A DNA stretch of 21,611 bases from CAVRCA01 sp963719345 (GCA_963719345.1 CAVRCA010000014.1:1-21611), one strand, 5' to 3'. Shown: positions 8,473-17,862, numbered from the stretch's first letter. Notes: generated by a model from the sequence alone, not told the origin. Numbers and translations: made by a program.

Positions 8473-9453
8473 TCGGCGCGCGCAGGATCGGCGGTTCGCG
8501 ACAGCAGGTGGTGATGGCAGGCGACGAACTGGCCGGAAGCGACCTCGCGCAACGCCGGCGTCTCGTCCGCGCACAGCCGGTCAGCCCGCGGGCAACGGGT
8601 GCGAAAGCGGCAGCCGGACGGCGGCGCGATCGGTGACGGCGGTTCGCCGGCCGGGACGTTCTCGACGACCGAGACGGTGGGGTCCGGGACGGGAATTGCG
8701 TCCAGCAACAGGCGCGTGTAGGGATGCGCGGGACCGGCGAACAGCTGTTCGGTCGGGCCGATCTCGCAGATGCGGCCGAGATACATCACCGCGACCCGAT
8801 CGCTGACGACCTTCACCACCGCAAGGTCGTGGGCGATGAACAGCAAGGTCAGCGCGTAGCGGATTTTCATCGCTTCGAGGAGGTTCAGGATCTGCGCGCG
8901 AATGGAGACATCCAGCGCCGAGACCGGCTCGTCGCAGACCACCAGCTCCGGTTCCAGGATGAGCGCGCGGGCAATGCAAACCCGCTGACACTGGCCACCC
9001 GAAAACTCGTGCGGCAGGCGTCCCGTCGCGGTGTCCGGGTCGAGGCCAACCGCGAGCAGCATGTCGCGGACGCGCCGGTCGCGCTCGCGCCGGTCCCGCA
9101 CGCCGGCGATGACCAGCGGCTCGGCCACGATGTCGCCGATGCGGCGGCGCGGATTGAGGGAGGCGATCGGGTCCTGGAAGATCAGTTGCAGCCGTCGCCG
9201 CAGCCGCCGCATCGCGGCCTCATTAAGCCCGGTCAACTCGACGCCATCGAAATTGACGCGTCCGGATGTCGGACGACGAAGCTGCAATACCGCCCGGCCC
9301 AGCGTGGACTTGCCGCACCCGGACTTCGCCTACCAGCCCCAGCGTCTCGCCCCGCCGAACCTGCAAGCTCACACCCGAGATGGCGTGGACGGTGTTCTTG
9401 CCCACGGAATACTCGACGACGAGATCGTCGATCTCCAACAGCGTCGAACTCAT
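8448..9453 (-). CDS. peptide-family ABC transporter ATPase (DppF/OppF-like), one frame break
   Basis: Second ATPase of a peptide/nickel-type ABC importer. ATG at 9453-9451 begins MSSTLLEIDDLVVEYSVG and overlaps the stop of the upstream ATPase gene (ATGA). Motifs in order: Walker A, Q-loop LIFQDP, signature FSGGQCQRV, Walker B LELVVCDEP-type ELVVCDEP, and H-loop FIAHDLAVV. The C-terminal oligopeptide-transporter domain has Cys in C-x5-C-x6-C spacing plus a later Cys, a pattern that binds an Fe-S cluster in related ATPases. One extra base near 9324 falls inside the Walker A codons; removing it restores GESGCGKSTLG and a continuous protein of about 334 residues. The 3' end overlaps the HlyD gene by 25 bases. 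The break looks like a sequencing error, because the rest is conserved. Confidence 0.9.
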
Positions 9454-10439
9454 GCCGCCTCATCCAGCTGCAACGGCCGCCAGCAGGCGAACAGGTGAGG
9501 GTCGCCGGTGGGACCGGCCAATGGCGGCTTCGCCCGGCGACAGGTTTCGGCGACGCGTGGGCAGCGCGGGGCGAAGGCGCAGCCGGGAAGCGGACGGGTC
9601 GGGTCCGGTGGCCGCCCCGGGATTGCCGGCAAGGCGGTGTGGGGCGAGGCGGTGAGCTTGGGGACAGCGGCGAGCAGCGCCTGCGTGTAGGGCATCCTGG
9701 TGTCGGAGAAAAGCGCTGCCGTCGGCGCGCGCTCGACCACCCGTCCGGCGTACATCACCGCGACTTCGTCGGTGCGGCCGGCCACCACGCCGAGATCGTG
9801 CGTGATCAGGATCATCGCCATGTGCCGGCGGCGCTGCTCGCGCGCCAGCAGGTCGAGGATCTGCGCCTGCACGGTCACGTCGAGCGCCGTCGTCGGCTCG
9901 TCGGCAATCAGCAGGCGCGGCTCGCAGGACAGCGCGATTGCGATGGCGACGCGTTGGCGCATGCCCCCGGAAAGCTGGTGCGGGTACTGCCGCAGCCGCT
10001 GCTCGGGCGCCGGAATGCCGACGGCGGCAAGCAGCTCGGCGCTCCGACGCGCAATCGCTCCCTCGCCCAGCCCGAGATGTTCGCGCAACGTCTCGCCGAT
10101 CTGGGTGCCGATGGTCAGGACCGGGTTGAGCGAGCTCATCGGGTCCTGAAACACCACGGCGAGCGCCGGGCCGCGCAGCCGACGCAACGCCGCGGGACGC
10201 AACCGCGCCAGATCGTCGCCCTCAAACAGCACGCGGCCGCCGAGCCTGGCCCGCCTGGGCAGCAGTTGCAGGATGGCGCGGGAGAGCATCGTCTTGCCGC
10301 AGCCGGACTCGCCGACGACGCCGAGCGTGCGCCCCGGCGCCAACCTCAGATCGACGCCGTCGACCGCCCGCACCGTGCCCCTCGGCGTCGGCAGCTCGAC
10401 CGAGACATTTTCGAGCGCAAGCAGGGCATCGTCGCTCAT
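9450..10439 (-). CDS. peptide-family ABC transporter ATPase (DppD/OppD-like)
   Basis: Intact 329-residue ATPase that couples ATP hydrolysis to import together with the neighbouring DppF-like protein. It shows Walker A GESGCGKT, Q-loop VFQDPMSSLNP, signature LSGGMRQRV, Walker B LLIADEP and H-loop ITHDLGVV. The C-terminal domain carries the same C-x5-C-x6-C plus Cys arrangement (GCAFAPRCP, then FACW) as its partner. The ATG at 10439 overlaps the permease stop by four bases and its stop overlaps the next ATPase start in the same way, so all transporter genes are translationally linked. Substrate cannot be told from the ATPase. Confidence 0.95.
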   Translation of the reverse strand: MSDDALLALENVSVELPTPRGTVRAVDGVDLRLAPGRTLGVVGESGCGKTMLSRAILQLLPRRARLGGRVLFEGDDLARLRPAALRRLRGPALAVVFQDPMSSLNPVLTIGTQIGETLREHLGLGEGAIARRSAELLAAVGIPAPEQRLRQYPHQLSGGMRQRVAIAIALSCEPRLLIADEPTTALDVTVQAQILDLLAREQRRRHMAMILITHDLGVVAGRTDEVAVMYAGRVVERAPTAALFSDTRMPYTQALLAAVPKLTASPHTALPAIPGRPPDPTRPLPGCAFAPRCPRVAETCRRAKPPLAGPTGDPHLFACWRPLQLDEAA

Positions 10440-11314
10440 AGCGCACTGCCGCGAGGATCGGTGAGCGCGCGCATCGTGTCGCCCACCATGTTGAACGCGA
10501 GCACGGTGATGAACATTGCACCCGCCGGCAGGAACGCGAGGCGCGGTGCGATCTCCAGGCTTTCGCGACCCTCGCCGATCATGATGCCCCAACTCGGCGC
10601 TGGCGGCGGCACGCCGAGGCCGAGGAAGCTGAGCGCGCCCTCGACCACGATGGTGATGGCGACGCCGAGCAGGAAGAACGCCAGCAGCGGCAACGCGACG
10701 TTGGGCAGCAGCTCGCGCGCCAGGATGCGCGCGTGGGTCGCCCCCAGGGCTCGCGCGGCGGTGACGAACTCGCGCTGCGCCAACGCCAACGTCGAGGCGC
10801 GCGCGACCCGGGTGAACGCCGGGATTCCCAACACGCCCAGCACCAGCACGAGGTTCAGGATGGATTGGCCGAGATAGGCCGTGACCGCCAGGGCGAGCAC
10901 CAACGGCGGAAACGCCAGCAGGACGTCGGCCGCACCCACCACCAACGCCTCGAACCGGCCACGGAAGTAGCCTGACAGGATGCCCAGAAAACCGCCCACG
11001 ACGACGCCGATCACCGGCGCGAGCAGGCCGACGGTGAGCGAAATGCGCGCCCCGTAGATAAGCCGCGAAAGCATGTCGCGACCGAGATTGTCGGTGCCGA
11101 GCCAATGCTCGGAACCGGGCGGCGCACGGCGCGCAAGGAAGTCGATGTCGGTCGGGCTGGGGATCGGCAGCCAACGGGCCGAGATCGCAAGCAGGGCGAC
11201 CACCGCGATCCAGAGACAGGCCAGGGCGAACCCGGCTCCGAGCCGCCGCGCGCGTCCGACCGGACGGGCCGACACCTCCTCCAGTCCGGGATCGGCGAGT
11301 TCAAGCGCGTCCAT
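10436..11314 (-). CDS. peptide-family ABC transporter permease (DppC-like)
   Basis: 292-residue inner-membrane permease. An N-terminal cytoplasmic stretch and first helix (about residues 25-48) precede HWLGTDNLGRDMLSRLIYGA, the DppC-type signature; five more helices follow. The ATPase-docking EAA loop is ARALGATHARILARELLPN. The start chosen is ATG 11314 (MDALELADPG); earlier in-frame codons code for a Ser/Cys-rich stretch unlike the family. It overlaps the end of the upstream permease gene by 14 bases. Confidence 0.94.
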   Translation of the reverse strand: MDALELADPGLEEVSARPVGRARRLGAGFALACLWIAVVALLAISARWLPIPSPTDIDFLARRAPPGSEHWLGTDNLGRDMLSRLIYGARISLTVGLLAPVIGVVVGGFLGILSGYFRGRFEALVVGAADVLLAFPPLVLALAVTAYLGQSILNLVLVLGVLGIPAFTRVARASTLALAQREFVTAARALGATHARILARELLPNVALPLLAFFLLGVAITIVVEGALSFLGLGVPPPAPSWGIMIGEGRESLEIAPRLAFLPAGAMFITVLAFNMVGDTMRALTDPRGSAL

Positions 11315-12251
11315 GCCGGATCCGCGGATCGAGGAAGGCGTAGAGCAAGTCGACGACGAAGTTGACGAGGACGAAGCCGGCGGCGACGAACAGCACGACA
11401 CCCTGCAGGATGATGAAATCGCGCGCGTAGATCGCACCGACCAGCAGTCGGCCGATGCCGGGCAGGGCAAAGATCGTCTCGACGATCAGCGCGCCGCCGA
11501 TCAGCCGGCCGATGTTGATGCCGGTGACCGTCACCAGCGTCAGCGAGGACGGTTTGAGCGCGTGGACCAGCAGAATGCGCGCCGGGCGCAGGCCCTTGGC
11601 CCGGGCCATGGCGATATAATCCTCCTGCAAGGTCGCGATCATGTCGGACCGCAGCACCCGCATCAGCACCGGCCACTCGCCGAAAGCGAGCGTCAATGCC
11701 GGCAGCACGAAGCTCCGCAAATTGCCGAGCGGGTCTTCCGAAAAAGGCACGTAGCCGGTTGCTGGCAGCCAGTGGAGCTGCACGGCGAAGATGAAGATCA
11801 ACAGGATCGCCACCATGAAGGACGGCAGCGCGAGTTTGCCAAACGCCAGCGCCGTCAGCGCGCGATCGATCCGGCCGCCGGGCCGCACGGCGCACAGGAT
11901 CGCGACCGGAATGCCGATCACCAGGCCGGTCAGCTCGGCCATCACCATCAGCTGCAACGACACCGGCAAGCGCTCGGCGATCGCGCCGAGAACGGTCTGG
12001 CCGGTGCGGAAGGAGCGACCGAGATCGCCGTGCAGAACGCCGGCCAGCCAACGCCCGTAGCGCTGCCAGATCGGCAGGTCGAGACCCATCGCGTGATGCA
12101 GGGCGGCAACCTGCTCGGGCGTCGCCTGGTCGCCGAGCATCACGTAGGCAAGGTCGCCCGGCAGCAGCGAGGCAATCAGGAAGGTCAGGATCGTCACTGC
12201 GAGCAGCACCGGAACGAGGTGCGTCAGCCGCCTGCCGATCAGGCTGACCAC
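11301..12251 (-). CDS. peptide-family ABC transporter permease (DppB-like)
   Basis: 316-residue inner-membrane permease with an N-terminal helix (LVPVLLAVTILTFLIASLLPGD) followed by about five more. The EAA loop reads YIAMARAKGLRPARILLVHAL and the C-terminus ends DLLYAFLDPRIRHGRA, typical of DppB. The GTG start at 12251 is four bases after the stop of the binding-protein gene. It pairs with the DppC-like protein to form the channel. The frame is intact. Confidence 0.95.
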   Translation of the reverse strand: MVSLIGRRLTHLVPVLLAVTILTFLIASLLPGDLAYVMLGDQATPEQVAALHHAMGLDLPIWQRYGRWLAGVLHGDLGRSFRTGQTVLGAIAERLPVSLQLMVMAELTGLVIGIPVAILCAVRPGGRIDRALTALAFGKLALPSFMVAILLIFIFAVQLHWLPATGYVPFSEDPLGNLRSFVLPALTLAFGEWPVLMRVLRSDMIATLQEDYIAMARAKGLRPARILLVHALKPSSLTLVTVTGINIGRLIGGALIVETIFALPGIGRLLVGAIYARDFIILQGVVLFVAAGFVLVNFVVDLLYAFLDPRIRHGRA

Positions 12252-12255
12252 GCCG

Positions 12256-13793
12256 CTACTGCACCCACGCGTCCGATACGTCGATCACCCCGCTGTACAT
12301 CTTTCGGACACCCTGCACTTTCGCCTTGGCGATGGCGTAGTACGTGTTCTGGAACGTCCAGAACCAGGTCGCCTCGTGGTTGATCAGCCGACTGATCGCG
12401 CAGTAGTCGGCACTTCGCTCGGCCTGGTCGCCGGTGACCCGGGCGTGATCCAACAGCCGATCCAGCTCCGGATTGGAGTATTGCGCCAGGTTGACCGGGC
12501 TGCCGGTGTGGAAATTGGCGTACATCTGCGGGTCGGGATCGGCGAGATCGATGATGCGCCAGGGCGTGAGCTGGAACTGGTGGCTGAAGGCGCGCGGCAC
12601 GATCGTCGCCTGGTCGACCTGCTCGATCTCCATGTTGGCGCCCACGCGCTTCCAGAGCTGCTGCATCACCTGGCCGACCGCGCGTCCGCGCGGCGTCGCT
12701 GTGACCAGCATCTTGAACTCGACCGGAGAGCCGTGCTCCGCAAGCAGCGCCTTGGCCTTCACCGGATCAGTGGGCAGCGCGCCGTCGTCCTGACACTTGA
12801 CCCAGGAGCCGTCGCCGTAGGGGTTGGTGGCCGGCCGGCTCAGGCCGTTGGTGAGCGCCTGCGACATCACCTTGCGGTCGAGCGCCATGACGAGCGCCTG
12901 GCGCACGCGCACATCGTCGAACGGCGCTGCCTTGGTGTTGAACGCATAGACGGACGCGCCGGAGCCGGCATAGGTGAGCACCTTCAGCGCCGGGTCGTGC
13001 TGCGCCTTCTCGATGTTGTCGGCCTCGTACTCATCGGCCCAGACAAGGTCGGTTTCGCCCGCGAGCAGGCTGGCGAACCGCGACTGCGCGTCCGGCAACG
13101 GCCGCAGCACGACGCGATCGAGGTAGGGGCGGCCTTTGTTCCAGTAATTGGGGTTGCGCTCCAGCACCATCCGGTCGCCCGCCGTCCAGGACTTGATGAC
13201 GAACGGTCCGGTGCCGACCGGATTGCGGTTGTAGTCGTCGCCCTTGGCCTGGATGGCGGCGGGCGACTGGATCACGTTGTTCGAGGACGGGATCGTCAGC
13301 ACCGCCGGCAACAGCACTGAAGGGATCGCGCAGCTGGAACACCACCGTGAGATCGTCCGGCGCCTCGATCTTGGTGATGTTCTGCACGTAGAAAGCGCAG
13401 CGGCAATGGTTGTTCGGGTCCTTCTGGCGGTTGTAGTTCCAGACCACCGCCTGGGCGTTGAACGGCGTCCCGTCCTGGAAGGTGACGCCCGGGCGCAGCT
13501 TGAAGGTCCAGGTCTTGAAGTCCTCCGAGCTTGACCACGATTGGGCGAGCTTGGGCTGTGGCTTGCCCTCCTCATCGAGGGTGGTGAGGGTATCGAAGAT
13601 CAGGGCGGCCGCGGATTTCGGCCGCGGTGTCGAACACCCCGACCTTCAACGGATCGAAGCCGGGGATATCAAGCTCCAGGCCGACGGTCGCGGTGCCGCC
13701 GGACTTCTGCGCGAGCGCGGGTCCGCCGAGCAGCGACAGCGCCGCCAGGACGCCAGCCACGTGGAGAGCCCAACGCTTTCCGGAAGTCGCCAA
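12256..13793 (-). CDS. ABC transporter substrate-binding protein, family 5 (DppA-like), frame broken
   Basis: Periplasmic solute-binding protein that delivers the substrate to the importer. It starts with a signal peptide (SGKRWALHVAGVLAAL, then GGPALAQ) followed by the mature start SGGTATVGLELDIPGFDP. Family blocks include TFKLRPGVTFQDGTPF, NPVGTGPFVIKSW, LERNPNYW, DDVRVRQALVMALDR and YSNPELDRLLDHAR. About 512 residues when joined, a normal family length. Two single-base insertions, near 13612 and 13321, break the frame. The start is taken as TTG 13793 because GGGAGG (13808-13803) is 9 bases away; the GTG at 13802 would directly abut that site. First gene of the importer operon, divergent from the hydrolase at 13899. 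The family binds peptides, but also glutathione, opines, nickel and sugars, so the ligand is open. Confidence 0.88.
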
Positions 13794-13802
13794 GTTCGTC
13801 AC

Positions 13803-13808
13803 CCTCCC
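13803..13808 (-). promoter_or_regulatory. Ribosome binding site favouring a TTG start for the binding protein
   Basis: GGGAGG on the minus strand directly abuts the GTG at 13802, which leaves no usable spacing, but is 9 bases from the in-frame TTG at 13793. The TTG form still keeps the basic residues and hydrophobic core of the signal peptide. Confidence 0.5.
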
Positions 13809-13830
13809 GCGAGGCGTGTGCAACGCCCCT

Positions 13831-13855
13831 TCCGCCGGGCACATTAGAAGGCGGA
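13831..13855. promoter_or_regulatory. Inverted repeat in the divergent control region (possible operator)
   Basis: TCCGCC (13831-13836) and GGCGGA (13850-13855) form a perfect 6-base inverted repeat with 13 bases between, inside the roughly 100-base region between the importer and the hydrolase operon. The separation suits a dimeric repressor or activator controlling both directions, although a transcript hairpin is equally possible. No clear -35/-10 pair was found. Confidence 0.35.
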
Positions 13856-13898
13856 GGGCAGATAGACTAGCGGACGAAACGACCTGTAGGAGAACCCG

Positions 13899-15045
13899 AT
13901 GACCGATATCGGCCCACTCGAGGAGACCGTGCTGCCCGCGGGAGTCCGATCCCGGTTCGTCGGCGGCGTCAACGGCCTCACGATGCACGTGCTGGAGGCG
14001 GGGTTCGAGACCACGGGCCGGCCGTGTGTGCTCCTCCTGCACGGGTTTCCGGAGCTCGCCTATTCCTGGCGCAAGATCATGCCGAGCCTTGCGGCTGCCG
14101 GCTTTTACGTCATCGCGCCGGATCAGCGCGGCTACGGGCGGACGACCGGCTGGGACGGAAGCTACGATGGCGACCTCCATTCCTTCCAGATGCTCAACCT
14201 GGTCAGGGACGCCCTCGCGCTCGTCTCCGTGCTGGGGTATCGCTCCGTCGCCGCCGTCGTGGGACACGATTTCGGCTCGCCGGTGGCGGCGTATTGCGCC
14301 ATCGCGCGGCCGGACGTGTTCCGCTCCGTCGCGCTGATGAGCGCGCCCATTCGCGGGGCCGCCGGCGCCGGGGGGAACGGCCGGCTCGTACCCGTCATCG
14401 GAGCCGACGATCCGCGATGCCCTTGCTGCGCTCGACCGGCCGCGCAAGCACTATCAATGGTCCTACTCCACCCGCCCGGCCAATGACGACATGCAGCACT
14501 GCCCGCAAGGCGTCCACGCCTTCCTGCGCGCCTATTTCCACGCCAAGAGCGCGGGCTGGCCAGGAAACCGACCGTTTCCGCTGCGGTCCTCGACGGCCAG
14601 CGAAATGGCGAAGATGCCCACCTACTACATCATGGATCTGGACCAGACGATGGCCGAGACGGTCGTGCCCTACATGCCCTCGGAGAGCGAGATCGCGGCG
14701 TGCCGATGGCTCCCGGAGGACGAGCTCCGCGTCTACAGCGCCGAATACGGGCGGCTCGGCTTCCAGGGCGGGCTGCAATGGTACAGGTGCCGCACCGATC
14801 CGCGCTACAGCGCCGACCTGCAGCTCTTCTCGGGGCGCACGATCGACATTCCGTCCCTGTTTGTCGCCGGCGCGTCGGACTGGGGCGTCCACCAGAGCCC
14901 CGGCAGCTTCGCGCGGATGCAGGAGCACGCTTGCACGCGACTGACGGGGTGCCACCTCGTCGAGGGCGCGGGACACTGGGTGCAGCAGGAGCAGCCCGAG
15001 CGGGTTGGCGCCCTGCTGCTGGATTTTCTGCAAGGTCAGGGGTGA
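13899..15045 (+). CDS. alpha/beta hydrolase, epoxide hydrolase / haloacid dehalogenase type, one frame break
   Basis: Cytoplasmic alpha/beta hydrolase of about 381 residues. HGFPE at about 48-52 supplies the oxyanion hole and GHDFGS carries the nucleophile Asp124. An Asp rather than Ser nucleophile places it with epoxide hydrolases and haloalkane/fluoroacetate dehalogenases. GAGHWVQQEQPE near the C-terminus has the catalytic His, and the acidic partner is probably in FVAGASDWGVH. The lid region is large and Tyr/Trp-rich (KHYQWSYSTRP, PTYYIMDLDQT). One base is lost near 14410, where the frame passes from GADDP to RDALAALDRP. The ATG at 13899 follows AGGAG at 13888-13892. The stop is four bases before the CoA-transferase gene. 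The true substrate (epoxide, haloacid or ester) is unknown. Confidence 0.87.
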
Positions 15046-15049
15046 CGGC

Positions 15050-16222
15050 ATGAACGGTCCATTGCACGGCTACCGCATCGTCGATCTGACCTCGATGATC
15101 TCCGGGCCGCTGGCCACGATGCTCCTGGGCGATCAGGGCGCCGACGTGATCAAGGTCGAGCCCCCGCGCGGCGGTGACCACACGCGTGCCGGAACCAATC
15201 GGCGGGGCGGCTTCTCCGCCTCCTTTCTCAACAACAACCGCAACAAGCGGTCGGTCGCGCTCGACCTCAAGACCGAGTTCGGCGTGCAGGCTCTGCTCAA
15301 GTTGGCGGCGACCGCCGACGTGTTCGTGCAGAATTTCCGGCCCGGGGTGGCCGAGCGGATGGGTCTGGGAGAGACTGCGATCCGAGTCGTCGCCCCGCGC
15401 GTCGTCTACGTTTCGATCAGCGGTTTCGGCGAGCACGGGCCGTATGCGGGCAAACCGGTCTACGATCCGCTTGTCCAGGCGGTCTCCGGACTTGCCAGCA
15501 TCCAGGGCGGCTCGGACGAGGCGCGCCCGCGCCTGGTGCGCACCATCGTTCCCGACAAGCACACGGCGATCGTCGCGGCGCAGGCGATCACCGCCGCGTT
15601 GCTGGCGCGCGAGCGCACCGGCCAAGGCCAGCATGTCCGCTTGTCCATGCTCGATGCGATCGTGGGTTTTCTGTGGGCGTCCGACATGGGGAGCCAGACG
15701 TTCGTCGGCGACGGGTTCCCGCAGGCGGAGGCGGCGAGCTTCATCGACCTGATCTACGAGACGGCCGACGGCTACATCAGCGCGGCGGTGCAGACCGATC
15801 GCGAGTGGGCGGCGCTGACCCGCGCACTGGACCGGCCGGAGTGGCTGGACGATCCGCGGTTCGCGACACCCGCGCTGCGGCAGCGGAACATCAACACCCG
15901 CCTGCAGATGATCCAGGACGTGTTGATCGCGCGGCCATCGGCGGAGTGGCTGGAGCGGCTGACCGCGGCGGGCGTGCCATGCGCGCCGGTGCTGACGCGG
16001 AGCGAGGTTTTGCGCCACCCGCAGGTGCAGGCCAATGGGATCATCGTCGAGACCGAGCACGAGGCGGCCGGCCGGCTGCGACAGGCGCGGGCGGCGGCGC
16101 GGTTTTCCGCAACCCCCACCAGCCTCCGTCGAGGCGCCCCCGGCCTGGGCCAGCACACCGCCGAAGTCCTGACCGAACTCGGCTACGCGCCGGACGAAAT
16201 CGCCGCGATCCTCACGGCCTGA
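15050..16222 (+). CDS. CaiB/BaiF-family (class III) CoA-transferase
   Basis: Intact 390-residue enzyme that moves CoA from an acyl-CoA donor to a carboxylic acid. The N-terminal block GYRIVDLTSMISGPLAT, GDQGADVIKVEPPRGGD and NRNKRSVALDLK are family signatures. The conserved catalytic Asp is in VPDKHTA and falls at residue 169, the same number as in formyl-CoA transferase. SISGFGEHGPY and RTGQGQHVRLSMLDA follow. The ATG at 15050 is preceded by AGGGG, and the gene lies four bases after the hydrolase and four bases before the carboxyltransferase, so the three form one operon. It probably activates an acid released or imported by its neighbours; donor and acceptor cannot be named. Confidence 0.95.
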   Translation: MNGPLHGYRIVDLTSMISGPLATMLLGDQGADVIKVEPPRGGDHTRAGTNRRGGFSASFLNNNRNKRSVALDLKTEFGVQALLKLAATADVFVQNFRPGVAERMGLGETAIRVVAPRVVYVSISGFGEHGPYAGKPVYDPLVQAVSGLASIQGGSDEARPRLVRTIVPDKHTAIVAAQAITAALLARERTGQGQHVRLSMLDAIVGFLWASDMGSQTFVGDGFPQAEAASFIDLIYETADGYISAAVQTDREWAALTRALDRPEWLDDPRFATPALRQRNINTRLQMIQDVLIARPSAEWLERLTAAGVPCAPVLTRSEVLRHPQVQANGIIVETEHEAAGRLRQARAAARFSATPTSLRRGAPGLGQHTAEVLTELGYAPDEIAAILTA

Positions 16223-16226
16223 TCGC

Positions 16227-17786
16227 ATGAGCTGGCAGCACCGATTGGATGAGATCGCGCGCGTGCGGGCCGCCGCACGAGCGCAAGGCGGCGACCAGTC
16301 GGTTGCACGTCAACACGACCGGGGGCGGCTGACCATCCGCGAGCGGATCGACGCTCTGCTCGATGCCGGCAGCTTTCGCGAGATCGGGTTGCTGGCCGGC
16401 AGCGCCGAGCGCGACGAGACCGGCGGGCTCGTTGCGTTCACCCCAGCCAATTTCGTGCTCGGCACGGGCCGCATCGACGGGCGCACCTGCGTCGTGGGCG
16501 GCGAGGATTTCACCATCTCCGGCGGCTCTCCTTCTCCCGCCGGACTGCGCAAAAGCGTCTATACGGAGGAACTCGCCTGCCAGTACCGCATCCCGCTGGT
16601 CCGGATGCACGAGGGCGCCGGCGGCAGCGTGACGGGCGGGGGCGGCAAGTCGGGGCCACGTACGCTGTCCGCCCCGGTCTACGATCCGCCGCGCTTCGCC
16701 TCGGTCGGCCGCGCCCTGGCCACGGTGCCGGTCGCCTCGGCGGCACTCGGGGCGGTGGCCGGACTGCCCGCCGTGCGGCTGGTCTCGTCGCACTACTGCG
16801 TCATGGCCCGGCACACCGCGCAGATCATGGCCGGCGGCCCGGCCCTGGTCGAACGCGCGCTCGGCCGCGCGGTGACGAAGGACGAGTTGGGGGGCGCCGC
16901 ACTGCATGAGAAGAGCGGCGTGATCGATGACGTCGTGGAGGACGAGGCCGCCGCTTTCGCCGCGATCCGCCGGTTTCTCGGCTACCTGCCGCAGAACGTC
17001 TGGGAGCTGCCGCCGGTCCAGACGCCTTCGGATGATCCGGAGCGCCCGGAGGACGCGCTTTCCGATATCGTCCCGGTCAATCGGCGACGGATCTACGACA
17101 TGCGCCGCATCCTCGCGGCGGTGCTCGACCGCGACACGGTGTTCGAGATGGGGCGTCGCTACGCGCCCGGGATCATCACCGTGCTGGCGCGGCTGAACGG
17201 GGTCCCGGTCGGCGTATTCGCCAACGACTGCCGTCATGCCGCCGGCACCATGACGGCGGAGGGCGCGCGCAAGATGCGCCGCTTCGTGGAGTTCTGCGAA
17301 ACGTTCCACCTGCCCGTCATCACCTTCGTCGACGAACCCGGCTTCATGATCGGCCCTGACGCCGAACGCGAAGGCACGCTGCGCGCTGGGGCGGCCGCGG
17401 TGCTTGCGGCGGCCCTCTGCACCGTGCCGTGGGCGACCGTGATCGTGCGGAAAAGCATGGGGCTGGCCGCGGCGGCGCATTTCGGCCCCGGCGCCTACAT
17501 GCTCGCCTGGCCGTCGGCCGAGATGGGTGCGCTGCCGGTGGAGGGCGGGGTCGCCGTTGCGTTCCGGCGCGAAATCGCGGCGGCTGACGACCCGGTTGCG
17601 ACCCGCGCCGCACTGGAAGAGAAATTCGCCGCCGGCCAGACGCCGTTCGCGCGCGCCGAGGCGCTGTCGATCCACGACATCATCGACCCGCGCGAGACCC
17701 GGCCCAAACTGTGCGCCTGGCTCGAACTGGTCCGCCCGTTGCTGGGCGGACTGCTCGGTCCGACCAGTTTTTCATATCGGCCGTAA
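16227..17786 (+). CDS. acyl-CoA carboxylase, carboxyltransferase (beta) subunit
   Basis: Intact 519-residue biotin-dependent carboxyltransferase of the propionyl-/methylcrotonyl-CoA carboxylase beta type. Two crotonase-like halves are visible. The N half has RERIDALLDAGSFREIG, VVGGEDFTISGGS and VRMHEGAGGSV, with HEKSGVIDDVVEDE near its end. The C half has LARLNGVPVGVFAND, FCETFHLPVITFVDEPGFMIG, GAYMLAWPSAEMGALPVEGG and a terminal DIIDPRETRPKL that matches the family end. No biotin carboxylase or biotin carrier gene is next to it in the window, although such genes usually are. It must therefore work with subunits encoded elsewhere or act in an unusual reaction. Its position directly after a CoA-transferase suggests it acts on the CoA ester that enzyme makes. 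Confidence 0.92.
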   Translation: MSWQHRLDEIARVRAAARAQGGDQSVARQHDRGRLTIRERIDALLDAGSFREIGLLAGSAERDETGGLVAFTPANFVLGTGRIDGRTCVVGGEDFTISGGSPSPAGLRKSVYTEELACQYRIPLVRMHEGAGGSVTGGGGKSGPRTLSAPVYDPPRFASVGRALATVPVASAALGAVAGLPAVRLVSSHYCVMARHTAQIMAGGPALVERALGRAVTKDELGGAALHEKSGVIDDVVEDEAAAFAAIRRFLGYLPQNVWELPPVQTPSDDPERPEDALSDIVPVNRRRIYDMRRILAAVLDRDTVFEMGRRYAPGIITVLARLNGVPVGVFANDCRHAAGTMTAEGARKMRRFVEFCETFHLPVITFVDEPGFMIGPDAEREGTLRAGAAAVLAAALCTVPWATVIVRKSMGLAAAAHFGPGAYMLAWPSAEMGALPVEGGVAVAFRREIAAADDPVATRAALEEKFAAGQTPFARAEALSIHDIIDPRETRPKLCAWLELVRPLLGGLLGPTSFSYRP

Positions 17787-17829
17787 GCTGCCGATCGCCC
17801 GTCAACCGGTGAAGAAGTCGTCTCTGCTG

Positions 17830-17847
17830 GAATCCGTGTCCGGATTC
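17830..17847 (+). terminator. Perfect short hairpin after the carboxyltransferase gene
   Basis: GAATCCG (17830-17836) and CGGATTC (17841-17847) form a perfect 7-bp stem with a four-base loop TGTC, 44 bases after the carboxyltransferase stop. The following bases are AT-rich (AGATATTGTTAAG) but not a clean T-run, so it is a weak terminator candidate. It also lies 15 bases before the next ATG and could affect that gene's translation. Confidence 0.45.
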
Positions 17848-17862
17848 AGATATTGTTAAGCT

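Noticed and set aside
8724..10877. 717-codon plus-strand open frame across the ATPase and permease genes
   Set aside because: It is Arg/His/Gln-rich with no domain, and it lies opposite well-defined ATPase and permease genes with overlapping starts and stops.
14630..16228. 532-codon minus-strand open frame opposite the CoA-transferase
   Set aside because: Arg-rich shadow frame; the plus strand carries an intact CaiB-family protein with its catalytic Asp at the expected position.
16212..17675. 487-codon minus-strand open frame opposite the carboxyltransferase
   Set aside because: Composition is His/Arg-rich without motifs, and the plus strand carries an unbroken carboxyltransferase.
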